From NCBI RefSeq assembly GCF_005876985.1, contig NZ_VAHD01000004.1:62001-126000 (forward strand): a DNA stretch of 64,000 nt, in the 5' to 3' direction. Below, one piece after another: positions 19,285 through 30,600 of this stretch. Under the pieces are notes generated by a model. That model did no database searches and had not been told where the DNA came from. It was given only the letters and a program-made list of their open reading frames with translations. Source of the stretch: Rhodoferax bucti. Its GTDB lineage: Bacteria > Pseudomonadota > Gammaproteobacteria > Burkholderiales > Burkholderiaceae_C. How positions within the stretch are numbered: the first letter of the stretch is position 1; the number at the start of each line of letters is the position of its first letter. The translations under genes were made by a program, and so were the position numbers.

Positions 19285-21927
19285 TTAATTCAGAAGCTGG
19301 GCTTCAAACGCAGCCAAGGGAACCGGCTTGCCGAATAGATAGCCTTGGCAGCGGTGGCAGCCGTGGCGGGCCAGGAAGTCGCGCTGCGCCTCGGTTTCCA
19401 CGCCTTCGGCCAGCACCTCCAGCCCGAGGTTGTTGCCCATGCCGATGATGGTCTGGATGATCATCGAGTCGGTGGCCTGCACCCCGATGTTGCGCACGAA
19501 GGACTGGTCGATCTTGAGCTGGTCCAGCGGCAGGCGGGTGAGGTAGGCCAGCGAGGAATGGCCGGTGCCAAAGTCGTCCATGGAAAAGCGCACGCCCAGT
19601 TGCTTGAGGGCATGCATTTTCACGACGGTGTCGTCCACGTTGTCCAGCACCAGGCTCTCCGTCAGCTCCAGCTTGAGCAAATGGGCGGGGGCGCCGCTGT
19701 GGCGCAGCACCTGGCGTACCTGGTCCACAAATTCGCTGTGCCGGAACTGCCGTGCGCTTACGTTCACCGAGAGCTGCAGCGCGGCGGTGCGCGGGTCAGC
19801 CCGCCAAGCCACCAGTTGGCGGCAGGCTTCTTCGAGCACCCACAAGCCCATGGGCACGATGAGGCCGGTGTCTTCTGCCAGCCCGATGAATTCACCCGGT
19901 GCCACCAGCCCTTTGCTCGGGTGGTGCCAGCGGATGAGCGCCTCGGCCCCCACCGGCAGGCCGGTGTCGGTGACTTGCAGTTGGTAAAACAGCTCAAACT
20001 GCCGCTCTGCCAGGCCGTGGCGCAGGTCGTTTTCGAGGTTGGCCCGGCTCTCAATCGCAGCGAGCATGCCGGGGTCGAAAAAACACAAGGCGTTGCGCCC
20101 GGAGTTTTTCACCTGGTACATCGCAATGTCTGCCTGCTTGAGCAGCTCTGCAGCCGATTGCTTGCCGTCGCCGAACAGGGCCACCCCGATACTGGCCGAG
20201 CTGTTGTATTGCTTGCCTTTGAGGTCGTAGGGCTGGTTCAGGGAGCGGAGCACATTGTCGCCCACCAGCTGGGTCTGGCGTGCCGCTTCGCCGGGGTCTG
20301 CGCTCAGGTCCAGCAGCATCACCACAAACTCGTCGCCGCCCAGCCGCGCCACGGTATCGGCCTCGCGCACACAGTTTTTGACGCGCGCAGCCACTTGTTG
20401 CAGCAGCAGGTCGCCTACGTCGTGGCCCAAGGTGTCATTCAGGGTTTTGAAGTGGTCCAGGTCCAGAAACAGCAGGGCCCCATGCCGCTCGGTGCGCAGG
20501 GTGGCGGCAATGGCTTGCTGCAGCCGGTCGGCCAGCAGGCGGCGGTTGGGCAGGTTGGTGAGCGGGTCGAAAAAGGCGAGTTGCTCAATCTCGGCGCTGG
20601 CACGACGCAGGCGGGTGACGTCCTGGTAAACGATGACCACGCCTCCGTCCGGTGTGGCCCGCTCGGTGATTTCAATCACATGCCCGTTGGGGAATTCCCG
20701 TTCATGGCTGTGCAGCCCCTGAGAGAGCATGGCCATGCGGTTGGCAACCCAGCGCCGGCGGGCGTCTTCGCTCACCTCGCCCAGCGTTTCGCTGGCGGTG
20801 ATGTGCAGCATCTCTTCAAACGAGCGGCCGACGTGGATGTCTGCCGCCTGCCAGGGGTACATCTGCAGGTAGCGCCGGTTCCAGGTGACGACGCGGCGCT
20901 GGGCATCCAGTAGCAAAAAGCCGCTTTCCATGGCTTCCAGCGCCTGGTCGGTCGTGGCCTTGGCCACGCTGATGGAGTGCTGGGCCTGCACCATGCTCTG
21001 CAGGTAGCGCACCCCGGCATAGCCCGAGACCGCAAAAAACAGCACCGAGAGCGCCGTGACAAACACAATCACCTGCAACTGCACATTCCAGTCTGCGAGC
21101 ACCGTGTCCATGGGAATGCTGGCGGTGATCATCAACTCGTTGTAGAGCGTGGCCCGCGAGGCCACGACTGCCGGCCGTTGGCTGATGCGTGATTGCATTT
21201 GCACCGCAGCGGTGTTGGTATCCGGGGAATTGCCGAGCGCTGGGCTCAGGAGCAGGCCGGTCAGGGCATCCTGGGCGGGCATGCTGGCCAGCAGCTGCCC
21301 GTTGGCGCGTTCCAGGGTGGTTTCCAGTTGGGTGATGTCCGCACCTTGCACCATGATGGTGGTGATCAGATTCACCGGCACCTCGGCCACCGCCAGCAGC
21401 TTCTTGCCGTCTGCCAGTTTGAGGTGGCGGGCAAAGTACAGCATCGGCTCCGAACTGCTGGGGCTGAGCACCGGCTGGCTGATGAGCAGGGTGGATACGG
21501 GCTGCTCGATGGCCAGCTTTACAAAGCCGGGCAAGGTGCCCAGGGTGGCTTCGTTTTCCGGGCTTTCGGAAGAAGCGATGACTGTGCCTTCGGCATCCAA
21601 CAGCCACACGTTGCGCACCAGCAGGTTTTGCCGCGTGGCGCCCTGGATCAGCTTGCCCGCCAGCGGGCCTTCCAGCCAATCGGCTTGCATGTTTTCGAGG
21701 TTGAGTTGGCTGTTGAGGCTGGCCAGCAGCACATCCACCCCCAGAAAGCTGCGGTTCACCGCGGCTTGCGCGCCGGTCACAAAGCGTTCGGCCTGGGCTT
21801 TGCCATCGGCAATGGCACTCTGGTGCAGATTGCGCGCCAGCAACAGCCCTGCGCTGACCACGGCCAGTATCAGTATGGCGGTCAGCAGGACGACGAACCG
21901 GCTCTCGGGGGCGTAGGGCTTTTTCAT
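19285..21927 (-). CDS. Membrane PAS-GGDEF-EAL cyclic-di-GMP enzyme
   Basis: An 880-residue protein. A transmembrane helix at about 11-33 and a second near 280-305 bracket a periplasmic sensor of about 245 residues; then a PAS domain (ALEAMESGFLLLDAQRRVVTW, near 330-440), a GGDEF domain with intact RLGGDEFVVML, and an EAL domain with EALIRWHHP, DDFGTGHSSLAYL and EGVETEAQ. Both catalytic motifs look intact, so it could make or break cyclic-di-GMP. It starts one base after the TRAP-type binding protein gene, which is therefore probably its ligand-binding partner. Last gene of a four-gene minus-strand operon starting at 27377. Confidence 0.9.
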   Translation of the reverse strand: MKKPYAPESRFVVLLTAILILAVVSAGLLLARNLHQSAIADGKAQAERFVTGAQAAVNRSFLGVDVLLASLNSQLNLENMQADWLEGPLAGKLIQGATRQNLLVRNVWLLDAEGTVIASSESPENEATLGTLPGFVKLAIEQPVSTLLISQPVLSPSSSEPMLYFARHLKLADGKKLLAVAEVPVNLITTIMVQGADITQLETTLERANGQLLASMPAQDALTGLLLSPALGNSPDTNTAAVQMQSRISQRPAVVASRATLYNELMITASIPMDTVLADWNVQLQVIVFVTALSVLFFAVSGYAGVRYLQSMVQAQHSISVAKATTDQALEAMESGFLLLDAQRRVVTWNRRYLQMYPWQAADIHVGRSFEEMLHITASETLGEVSEDARRRWVANRMAMLSQGLHSHEREFPNGHVIEITERATPDGGVVIVYQDVTRLRRASAEIEQLAFFDPLTNLPNRRLLADRLQQAIAATLRTERHGALLFLDLDHFKTLNDTLGHDVGDLLLQQVAARVKNCVREADTVARLGGDEFVVMLLDLSADPGEAARQTQLVGDNVLRSLNQPYDLKGKQYNSSASIGVALFGDGKQSAAELLKQADIAMYQVKNSGRNALCFFDPGMLAAIESRANLENDLRHGLAERQFELFYQLQVTDTGLPVGAEALIRWHHPSKGLVAPGEFIGLAEDTGLIVPMGLWVLEEACRQLVAWRADPRTAALQLSVNVSARQFRHSEFVDQVRQVLRHSGAPAHLLKLELTESLVLDNVDDTVVKMHALKQLGVRFSMDDFGTGHSSLAYLTRLPLDQLKIDQSFVRNIGVQATDSMIIQTIIGMGNNLGLEVLAEGVETEAQRDFLARHGCHRCQGYLFGKPVPLAAFEAQLLN

Positions 21928-21928
21928 G

Positions 21929-23080
21929 TCAGGGCTTGCCGGTGCTCGGGGCGAGCAGCGGTGGCTGCTGTGCGCCTATGGTCTGCTCCCAGATTGCTTT
22001 GCAGCGGCTGTTGCAGCGCTGCAGCCAACGGGGCAGCACCACCTGGTGCAGGATGTTTTGCCGCAGTTTTTCGTCTGCGGCGGTGGCCAATACTTCTTTT
22101 ATGCGGCCCCGGCGGCCATTCACACATTCGGGCGCGCCCCGGTTGCAGGCCAAGCCCTCGTTGGTTTGCAAGTCGCTCTCATGCCAGATGGCGGCTTCCA
22201 GCTTGGGCAACTCGCGGCGCAGCACGGTGCGCAGGTCCGAGGGCAGGGCCTCCCAGGCGGTGGTGTTGGCACCAAAAATAGCCAGGCCCCAGGTGATGGG
22301 CAGCGTATACACATAGCTGGTGACTTCGTGCAGGCCCAGCACATTGCCCGACATGGTGCCGGTAATGGCGCACTCGGTATTGCCTGAGGCCATGTTGGGC
22401 AATATTTGTGCAAAGCCGGTCACTACCGGAATGGCGCCCAGTGCACCCACAAAGTCGGATTGGGTAATGCCCGACACCCGTACCCGCCGCCCGGCCAGGT
22501 CGGCCAGCGAGGCAATCGGTTTTTTGCAAAACACCACCTGCGCCGGGTAGGTGTAAATGGCCAGCAGCTCAATGTGGTGGCGGTTGCGCAGGGTTTTTTC
22601 GAGGTAAGGGCGAAATGCGGAAATGTTTTTGCGCAGGGTCTGGATGTCGGGGTTCATGCCCGCCAGGTCTGCCGCCGCAAACTCCGGAGCCTGGGCAGAG
22701 GCTTGGCTTAGCAGCGCCGTGCCCAGCGGCACCACGCCCAGCTGCATCAGCCGCAGCATCTCGTCGCCGGGAATGCCGGATTGGTCAAACGGCGCAATCT
22801 CTGCGGTGTATTTGCCGTCCGTCAGGCGGGAGAGTTCTTCGGTCCAGAAGGGGGCTTCGTTGCGGGTGTATTGGTTCAGGCCGGCCAAGCCACCCACCAC
22901 CTTGAGCCGGGTGGGCGCTGTAGGTGTGTTCTCGGCCAAGGCGCCCACGCTGCCGCACGCCATAGCCGCCACTGCCAGGCACCGCAGGGCCACGCGGCTG
23001 GCCAAGCTTGCAAACTGGGCAAAGCGGGAGTGAGGGGAGCGAGCGTCCGGGCGGCGGTGCATCAAAAAACTGTTTCTCAT
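21929..23080 (-). CDS. TRAP-type periplasmic solute-binding protein (DctP family)
   Basis: A 383-residue exported protein with an N-terminal basic stretch and hydrophobic helix (VALRCLAVAAMACGSVGALA) cleaved near AEN. The DctP family blocks are FDQSGIPGDEMLRLMQLGVVPLG and LADLAGRRVRVSGITQSDFVGALGAIPV, then LPNMASGNTECAITGTMSGNVLGLHEV. TRAP binding proteins normally work with DctQ and DctM membrane subunits; none is in this window. Instead it is sandwiched between two GGDEF-EAL genes, with a one-base gap to the membrane one, which argues for a sensory role. The C-terminus has extra cysteines (RWLQRCNSRCK, ACNRGAPEC) unusual for the family. The start may be the second methionine at residue 7. 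Confidence 0.82.
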   Translation of the reverse strand: MRNSFLMHRRPDARSPHSRFAQFASLASRVALRCLAVAAMACGSVGALAENTPTAPTRLKVVGGLAGLNQYTRNEAPFWTEELSRLTDGKYTAEIAPFDQSGIPGDEMLRLMQLGVVPLGTALLSQASAQAPEFAAADLAGMNPDIQTLRKNISAFRPYLEKTLRNRHHIELLAIYTYPAQVVFCKKPIASLADLAGRRVRVSGITQSDFVGALGAIPVVTGFAQILPNMASGNTECAITGTMSGNVLGLHEVTSYVYTLPITWGLAIFGANTTAWEALPSDLRTVLRRELPKLEAAIWHESDLQTNEGLACNRGAPECVNGRRGRIKEVLATAADEKLRQNILHQVVLPRWLQRCNSRCKAIWEQTIGAQQPPLLAPSTGKP

Positions 23081-23130
23081 GATTTGAGAGGCACTGTAAC
23101 GGCAAGACGCTCCAGTCTGCGCGACTCAGA

Positions 23131-25776
23131 TCACAGAATTGTGTTTTGCATGCCGGCAGACAGGGTTAGCGCATCGGCCGGCGCCGGGCGGCCAAAAAAG
23201 TAGCCCTGGAAGGCATCGCACTGCATTTCGGCCAGTGCGTCACGCTGCTCTGCGGTTTCTACGCCCTCGGCAATCACCGTCAGGCCCAGGCTGTGACCCA
23301 GCGCCACCACAGTGCGGGCAATGACCGCATCGCTCGGGTCGGTGAGCACGTCGCGCACGAAGGACTGGTCGATCTTGAGTTGCGAGAGCGGCAGGCGCTT
23401 GAGGTACGAGAGCGAGGAGTAGCCGGTGCCAAAGTCGTCCAGCGAAAAGCTCACGCCCAGCGCCTTGATGGCCATCATCTTGACGATGATGTCCTCCACA
23501 TCGTCCACCAGCATGCTCTCGGTCAGCTCCAGTTTGAGCTTGTCGGCCGGCGCGTGGTGACGTTGCAAAGCCTTGCCTACGCTGCACACAAACTCGGGCT
23601 GGGCCAGTTGGGAGGCGCTCACGTTCACCGCCAGCGTCCAGTGCGCCGTCATGGGGTTTTTGCTCCACTCGTGGAGCTGCTGGCAGGCGCTGTTGAGCAC
23701 CCATTCGCCCAGCGGCAGGATCATGCCGGTCTCTTCCGCTAGCGGAATAAAGTGGGCCGGCGACACCAGCCCGCGCACCCGGTGGTTCCAGCGCACCAGG
23801 GCCTCGGCACCGGTGCAGCGGCCCTGGCCGTCCATTTGCACCTGGTAGTGCAGCACAAACTCGTGGCGTTGCAGCCCCAGCCGAATCTCTTTGGCCAGCT
23901 CGGCGTGGGTGGTAACTGCGGCCTGCATGACCGGATCAAAAAAGCGCGCGGTGTTGCGGCCGGCGGCCTTGGCCTGGTACATGGCCACGTCGGCTTTTTT
24001 GAGCAGGTCGTCAATGGTTTCGTGGTCTTCCATGAACACCACAATGCCAATGCTGGGCGTGCTGTTGTAGGCGTGGCCGCGCAGGCTGTAGGGCAGGGCC
24101 AGGGCGTCCAGAATTTTGTGGGCCACCACCTCGGCCTGGGTGGCGGCGTCGCCGGGTTGGCCGCTCAAGCCTTCGAGCAACACCACAAACTCATCGCCGC
24201 CCAAGCGGGCTACGCTGTCGCCCTCGCGCACGCAGCTGCGCAGCCGGTAGGCCACTTGCTGCAGCAGCTCGTCGCCCACATCGTGGCCCAGCGTGTCGTT
24301 GAGCAGCTTGAAGTGGTCCAGGTCCAAAAACATCAGCGCGCCGTGCTGGCCCAGGCGGGTGGAGTTCGCCATGGCTTGGCGCACCCGGTCCATCAGCAGG
24401 CGGCGGTTGGGCAGGCCGGTCAGCGGGTCGTAAAAGGCGAGGCGGCGGATTTCTTCCTCATCCTGGCGCTGCTGGGTGATGTCGCGCAGGGTTACGACAA
24501 AGGTTTCATTCTCGGCATGCGGAATCCGCGAGGCCGATACATTGATAGGCCGCAGCACCCCGCTGGGGTGGCGGCTATTGATTTCGGTGCTGGTGCCCTC
24601 TTCGCCATTGCTTTCGGCGTCATCCAGAGAGTCCAGCAGGGTCAGGTGGCCGGCGGCGTTGCGAGGCAAGGGGGCGCCCAGCAGCTCGTCCAGAGTGTGT
24701 GGCCGGGCAGCATCGGGCGCATAGCCCATGATGCGGCAGGTAGCCTTGTTAAAGGTGTGAATGCGGCCGTCGCGGTCCAAGGTGACCAGGCCATCCATCA
24801 TGCTGTCCAGAATGGCTTGGCGGTAGCGGCCTGCCTCTTCCAGGGCCTGGCGGTCGATCTGGATTTGCCGAGCACTTTGGTCGTTTTCAATCGCCAGGCT
24901 CAGCAGGTAGGCGCTGCGGCGTGCGGCCTGCAGCTCGTTGTCGGTGGGAATGCACACCCGGCCGTAGTAATTGGCAAAGGTGCCCAGCACCCGCCCCTTG
25001 GTGGAGCGGATAGGGATAGACCAGCACGCCCGCAGCCCGTAGGACAGTGCCAGGTCTTTGAAATCTGCCCAGCGGGGGTCAGTGGCAATGTCGGACACCA
25101 CCACATCCTGGTTGGTAAATGCGGCCGTACCACACGAGCCCATGTTGGGGCCAATGGCCACGCCCTGCACAGCCAGGTTGTCAACCGCGGTGCAGTAGTC
25201 CACCGGCAGGCTGGGGCCGGCACCGTGGCGCAGGTACTGGTCGCTGTCGTCCATCAACAGCACCGAGCCCATCACGCCGGGGAATATGCCCTCGTATTGC
25301 ACAATGAACTCGGCCATGATGCGCCGCAGCGGCGCGCCCGAGGCCAGCACTTCCAGCAGGCTGCGCTCGGCGGCGTTTTGCTGCTGCAACTGGTGCTGCT
25401 CGGTAATGTCCCGGGTGGAGCCCACGATGAAGGCGGGCTGGCCCGCGCTGTCAAACACCGGGGCCAGCGTGGTCAGGGTGTGGCGAGGGAGCTGCTGCCC
25501 GGTGCCGACCACATCGTCTTCTCTGAAGATAGGTTGCCCGCTGGCAAACGCCTCCAGGTCCCGGGTGTAAAAAAACGCCAGCTGCTCTGCGCTCAGTATC
25601 TCGCTCACCGCCGTGGTGGTCGTGCCCCCGAGGGCAGGCGCCACCGACTCTTTCCACGCCTGGTTCACATACATCACGTGACCCTGCGTGTCTTTTACAA
25701 ACACCGGCACCGGCACTGCATTCAGCAGTTGAATCAGTTCCGGAGCTTCCAGTGTGTGCAGTCTCTTGTCAGGCAT
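23131..25776 (-). CDS. PAS-GAF-PAS-GGDEF-EAL cyclic-di-GMP enzyme (soluble)
   Basis: An 881-residue protein without membrane helices. Order: PAS (VPVPVFVKDTQGHVMYVNQA, about 15-130), GAF (MGSVLLMDDSDQYLRHGAGP to SYGLRACWSIPIRS, about 150-300), PAS (MMDGLVTLDRDGRIHTFNKA, about 320-440), GGDEF with RLGGDEFVVLL, and EAL with EALVRWNHR, DDFGTGYSSLSYL and EGVETAEQ. Both catalytic halves look intact. The GAF cysteine (MGSCGTAAF) is the common GAF sensor motif. It lies 41 bases after the Aer-like receptor gene and 50 bases before the TRAP-type gene in the same operon. Confidence 0.9.
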   Translation of the reverse strand: MPDKRLHTLEAPELIQLLNAVPVPVFVKDTQGHVMYVNQAWKESVAPALGGTTTTAVSEILSAEQLAFFYTRDLEAFASGQPIFREDDVVGTGQQLPRHTLTTLAPVFDSAGQPAFIVGSTRDITEQHQLQQQNAAERSLLEVLASGAPLRRIMAEFIVQYEGIFPGVMGSVLLMDDSDQYLRHGAGPSLPVDYCTAVDNLAVQGVAIGPNMGSCGTAAFTNQDVVVSDIATDPRWADFKDLALSYGLRACWSIPIRSTKGRVLGTFANYYGRVCIPTDNELQAARRSAYLLSLAIENDQSARQIQIDRQALEEAGRYRQAILDSMMDGLVTLDRDGRIHTFNKATCRIMGYAPDAARPHTLDELLGAPLPRNAAGHLTLLDSLDDAESNGEEGTSTEINSRHPSGVLRPINVSASRIPHAENETFVVTLRDITQQRQDEEEIRRLAFYDPLTGLPNRRLLMDRVRQAMANSTRLGQHGALMFLDLDHFKLLNDTLGHDVGDELLQQVAYRLRSCVREGDSVARLGGDEFVVLLEGLSGQPGDAATQAEVVAHKILDALALPYSLRGHAYNSTPSIGIVVFMEDHETIDDLLKKADVAMYQAKAAGRNTARFFDPVMQAAVTTHAELAKEIRLGLQRHEFVLHYQVQMDGQGRCTGAEALVRWNHRVRGLVSPAHFIPLAEETGMILPLGEWVLNSACQQLHEWSKNPMTAHWTLAVNVSASQLAQPEFVCSVGKALQRHHAPADKLKLELTESMLVDDVEDIIVKMMAIKALGVSFSLDDFGTGYSSLSYLKRLPLSQLKIDQSFVRDVLTDPSDAVIARTVVALGHSLGLTVIAEGVETAEQRDALAEMQCDAFQGYFFGRPAPADALTLSAGMQNTIL

Positions 25777-25817
25777 GTCCAGTTCAGCGGCGTGGCCGCC
25801 TCGTGTTCGTTGTGAGC

Positions 25818-27377
25818 CTATGGTAGCTGGAACACCTGCACCGCCCGCGACACCGAGGCCGCGCTGCCATTGAGGCCGTCGGCCGACGCCGCGCTCTCTT
25901 CCACTAGCGCGGCGTTTTGCTGCGTCACCGTGTCGAGCTGGGTGACGGCTTCATTCACCTGCGAGATGCCGATGGCCTGCTCTTTGGTGGCGCTGGTAAT
26001 CATCTGAATCAGGCTGCCCACCTCTTTCACATTAGCCACCACGGCATCAATCGTTTGGCCGGCGCGCTTCATCTGGCTGGAGCCCTCCGAAATTTGCTCG
26101 GACGACTGGGCAATCAGCTCGCGAATCTCTTTGGCCGCCGTAGCGCTGCGCTGGGCCAGGGCCCGCACTTCGCTGGCCACCACCGCAAAGCCACGGCCCT
26201 GCTCGCCGGCCCGGGCTGCCTCTACTGCCGCATTGAGTGCGAGGATGTTGGTCTGGAAGGCAATGCCCTCAATCACGCTGATGATGTCGCGCATCTTGCC
26301 GGACGACTGGTCGATGCGCTCCATCGTCGTAATCACATGGTGCACCGCATCGCCACCCTCGGTGGCCGTTTGGGAGCTGCGCGCGCTTTGCTCCGCCACG
26401 CGGCTGGCGGTGTCGGCGGTTTGCTTCACGGTGCTGGAGAGCTCCTCCATGGAGGCGGCGGTTTCTTCCAGGCTGCTGGCTTGCGACTCGGTGCGGGCCG
26501 ACAAATCCATACTGCCCGACGCAATCTCGGCCGCCGAACGGCTGAGGTTGTTGATTTCCTCGCGCACATCACCCACCACCGCGCGCAAGTTGATTTGAAT
26601 CTGCCGCAGCGCCCCCACCATATTGCCCAAAGGCGGCGGGTAATCGCTCGACACCGTAGAGCGCAAATTGCAGCCTGCCAAGTCGTAAGAAAACTCTTCG
26701 GCCGCCTTGATGGCGGCCGAAAACCGCAGGGTGAACCACGCCATTACCCCGCCGGCACCAGCCAGAAGCAGCAGCAGTTGGGCCAGCGGGCCGGCCAGCA
26801 GCTCCCAACCCAAGATTTCGGGCGTCATCGCCAAGGCCACCATGCCCAGCAGGGCCAGGCCCAGCCGCGCAGTCAGCGTAATGCGGCCCAGCGCGCCGGC
26901 CCAGCCGCGCACGCCCCGGTAGCGCACCTCGCCACCGCGCAGGTACACGGTGGATTTGCCGGCCTTGTCCTCCTGGTTAATTTGGGCATACAGCGCCTCG
27001 GCGGCCTGAATGTCTTGCCGGCTGGGCTTGATGCGCACCGACATATAGCCCTTGGGTTTGCCGTTTTCCAGAATCGGGGTCACATTGGCCTGCACCCAGT
27101 AGTGGTCACCATCTTTGCGGCGGTTTTTCACCAGCGCGGTCCAGGGATGGCCGCGGCCTATGGTGTTCCACATGTCGCGGTAAGCAGCGGGCGGCATGTC
27201 GGGGTGGCGCACCAGGTTGTGGTTTTGGCCAATCAACTCTTCGTAGGTGAACCCGCTGGTTTCCACAAACGCGTGGTTGCAGTGGGTAATGACGCCTTTG
27301 GTGTCCGTCATGGACACCAGCATCCGGTCGGACGGGTAGTCGTACTCTCGCTGGGTAACCGGCAAATTGACGCGCAT
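25818..27377 (-). CDS. Aer-like PAS methyl-accepting chemotaxis protein
   Basis: A 519-residue receptor. The N-terminal PAS ([18 protein letters not shown] region, with [22 protein letters not shown]) matches the FAD-binding PAS of Aer aerotaxis transducers, including the RHPDMP block. Two close hydrophobic segments follow ([20 protein letters not shown] and [22 protein letters not shown]), then a HAMP-like linker and the signalling hairpin with [20 protein letters not shown], and [17 protein letters not shown]. It probably senses redox or oxygen through FAD and signals to CheA/CheW. The start at 27377 follows GGGGAAAG. It heads the four-gene signalling operon. Confidence 0.92.
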   Translation of the reverse strand: MRVNLPVTQREYDYPSDRMLVSMTDTKGVITHCNHAFVETSGFTYEELIGQNHNLVRHPDMPPAAYRDMWNTIGRGHPWTALVKNRRKDGDHYWVQANVTPILENGKPKGYMSVRIKPSRQDIQAAEALYAQINQEDKAGKSTVYLRGGEVRYRGVRGWAGALGRITLTARLGLALLGMVALAMTPEILGWELLAGPLAQLLLLLAGAGGVMAWFTLRFSAAIKAAEEFSYDLAGCNLRSTVSSDYPPPLGNMVGALRQIQINLRAVVGDVREEINNLSRSAAEIASGSMDLSARTESQASSLEETAASMEELSSTVKQTADTASRVAEQSARSSQTATEGGDAVHHVITTMERIDQSSGKMRDIISVIEGIAFQTNILALNAAVEAARAGEQGRGFAVVASEVRALAQRSATAAKEIRELIAQSSEQISEGSSQMKRAGQTIDAVVANVKEVGSLIQMITSATKEQAIGISQVNEAVTQLDTVTQQNAALVEESAASADGLNGSAASVSRAVQVFQLP

Positions 27378-27619
27378 ATGGACTTTCCCCTTTTTTAATG
27401 GATTCGTTTAAATCACTAAAGACCCTGCACGCTTCTATTTAGCGCCAGGGCCTATAGATAAGTCAATCTGAATAAAGCAGGGGCAAACCCACCCCTCTTT
27501 TGAAACTTGACTACGATCAAATAGATTTGAAAACAAATAAAACAAATAAAGTCAAATTCAATTTTTGCACTGAATTCTACAAATAAGCCATCACTACAAA
27601 TGCATCATGATGTGGCCCC
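27378..27619. other. AT-rich divergent intergenic region
   Basis: A 242-base gap between the Aer-like operon (-) and the restriction-modification gene (+), clearly lower in GC than its surroundings. It holds a tandem AACAAATAAA pair near 27532-27552 and a TTGACT at 27507, but no complete promoter can be assigned with confidence. Confidence 0.5.
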
Positions 27620-30600
27620 ATGAACGCCACGCAATTCATCGCCAAATGGGGCCCCGGCGGCCCCGCTTACGACCTCAACGAGCGCCAAGGCGCGCAGCCC
27701 CACTTCATCGACCTATGCCAACTGCTGGGCGTACCCACCCCCGGCACCGATGGCGACTACCTGTTTGAGCAAGACACCCTCATCGTGGGCGAAGCCCGTG
27801 GCTATGCCGACGTGTTCAAGCGCAACCACTTTGCATGGGAAAACAAAGCCCCCGGCCGCAATTTGGATGCTGCGCTCAAGCAGCTCCTCACCTACAGCCT
27901 GGCCCTCAGCAACCCGCCGTTGCTGGTGGTGTGCGACCGGCTCACCATCCGCATCCATACCCAGTTCAACGGCCACCCGTCTGAGGTACACACGGTGCTG
28001 CTGGGCGAGCTGGCCCAGCCAGAAAAGCAAGCCCTGCTGCGCCGCTTGTGGACCGACCCCGAGAGCTTTCGCCCCAAAAAGACCAGCCGCGACATCACCG
28101 AAGCCGCCGCCAAAAGCTTTGCCACCCTGGCCGAAGGCCTGCGCAAGCGCGGCCCCGGCACCAACGAGCATGCCGACGAAGTGGCCCACTTCCTTACCCA
28201 ATGCCTGTTTTGCTTCTTTGCTGAAGACGTGGGCCTGCTCCCCGGCCGCATGTTTGAGGGGCTGGTCAACAACAAGCAACTCACCCCCGAGCGCCTGAGC
28301 CAAGGCCTGACCAACTTGTTCACGGTGATGCGCAAAGGCGGCCTGTATGGCAACGACGACATCCCCTGGTTCAACGGCGGGCTGTTCAAGAAGGTGAAAG
28401 TGCCCGCGCTCACCATCATGGAAGTGACCGAACTGCGCAACGCCGCGTCGCTCAACTGGTCAGCCATTGATGTGTCCATCTTCGGCACCCTGTTTGAACG
28501 CGGCTTGGACCCCGCCAAGCGCAGCCAGCTCGGCGCCCACTACACCGACCCGGCCACCATCCTGCGCATCGTAGAACCAGTGCTCACCCGCCCGCTGCTA
28601 CAAAAATGGGAGCTGGTCGCGCAGGAAATACGGGCGCTAATGGCCAAAAGTGTCAAAAGAAACGACAAGCACCACCGCGCCGCCCAAACCCAGTTTGTGC
28701 GCTGGCTGGAGCAGCTAGACGCCTACCGCGTGCTCGACCCCGCCTGCGGCAGCGGCAACTTTTTGTTTTTGGGCCTCAAGGCCTTGAAAGACATAGAGCA
28801 CAAAAGCCACCTCGACGCCGCCAACCTCGGGCTAGACCGGCAGGCCGACTTGGTCACCGGCCCGCACAACGTGCTGGGCATTGAGCTCAACGAATACGCC
28901 GCCGAGCTGGCGCGCGTCACGGTGTGGATTGGCGAGCTGCAGTGGCGCATAGAGCATGGCTACGACTTCAAGACCAACCCGGTGCTGGAGCCGCTGGACC
29001 ACATCGAGTGCCGCGATGCGCTGCTGGCGTTTACGCCGGTGGACGCCCCCTCGTCCTCAGAGGGCGGGGCTGGCGCGGCCCCGACATCCGCCCCGCCCCA
29101 GCCCCTTGTGGCAACGGAGGCAGAGTGGCCCCGAGCGAGTGTGGTGATTGGAAATCCACCATTTTTGGGCGATCGCAAAATGATTCGCGAGTTGGGCGAG
29201 GCCTACACCCTCACGCTGCGCAAGGTGTATGCAGACCGCGTGCCCGGCGGGGCAGACCTGGTGTGCTACTGGTTTGAGAAGTCGCGCAAAGCTATCCAGA
29301 GCCATGGTTTGGGCGCAGCTGGCTTGGTGTCTACCAACTCCATACGTGGCGGCGCCAATCGCAAAGTGTTAGACGCCATTTGCGTCGATACGCGTATTTA
29401 CGAAGCCTGGAGTGACGAAGGCTGGGTCAACGACGGTGCGGCGGTACGGGTGTCCTTGGTGGCATTTGGCCACGCCGATCAGCCCGCCCAATTGGACGGT
29501 GCCCCGGTGGCAGCCATCGCCGCAGACTTGAGCGCACAAGATGCGGCGGGTGGCGGCGACCTCACCACCGCCGCCAAGTTGCCCGCTAATGCGGGCGCCT
29601 CCTTCATTGGTACCCAGAAGAATGGCCCGTTCGACGTACCCCGCGAAACCGCTGTGGCGTGGCTGGCCCAGCCTAATCCCCATGGGCAATCGAACGCGCA
29701 AGTGGTGCGGCCGTGGGCGAATGGCCTAAGCGTTACCCGCCGTCCAGAGGACGTGTGGGTTGTTGACTTCGACAAGATGTCCGAGTCAGATGCCAGCCTC
29801 TTCGAGTTGCCTTTTGCTCACGCTGCACAGCACGTCAAACCGACACGCCTAGAACTTCGGCGCGACTGGCATCGCTTGCACTGGTGGTGCCACGGAGACC
29901 CTCGCCCCGCGATGAAGCTGGCACTTGCGCAAATACCGCGACAAATCATTTCGCCGCGTGTATCCAAGCATCGTGTGTTTGCTTGGTTTAGCAGCGCAGT
30001 GCTGCCTGATAGCGCCGTCGTCGCTATCACCCGCGCCGACGACACCACCTTCGGCATCCTGCACAGCCGCTTCCACGAACTCTGGTCGCTGCGCATGTGC
30101 ACCTGGCTCGGCGTGGGAAACGACCCACGCTACACCCCCACCACCTGTTTCGAAACTTTCCCTTTCCCCGAGGGCCTGACGCCTGCCGATACGGCCCACC
30201 AGCGCACTGAGGCGCTGGCCGGTGGGGCGCTGATTCCGGCCGAGCTTTCAGAGTCCAATCGGCCTCTAGCGCCCGTTAGTTCTGCGCTAGCAGCTCCTAA
30301 AACAGTAGCAATCGGCATCGCCCAAGCTGCTAAGTGCTTCAACGATTTACGCGATAACTGGCTCAACCCGCCCGAGTGGACTGAGCGCGTGCCCGAGGTG
30401 GTGCCGCTGGGCATGACCACCAGCCCTTACCCCGACCGCATCGTGCCCAAACCCGGCTTCGAGAAAGAGCTGGCCCAGCGCACCCTCACCAAGCTCTACA
30501 ACCAGCGCCCCGCCTGGCTGCACGCCGCGCACGAGGCGCTGGACGCAGCCGTCGCCCACGCCTACGGCTGGGCCGACTACACCCCCGCCATGCCCGACGA

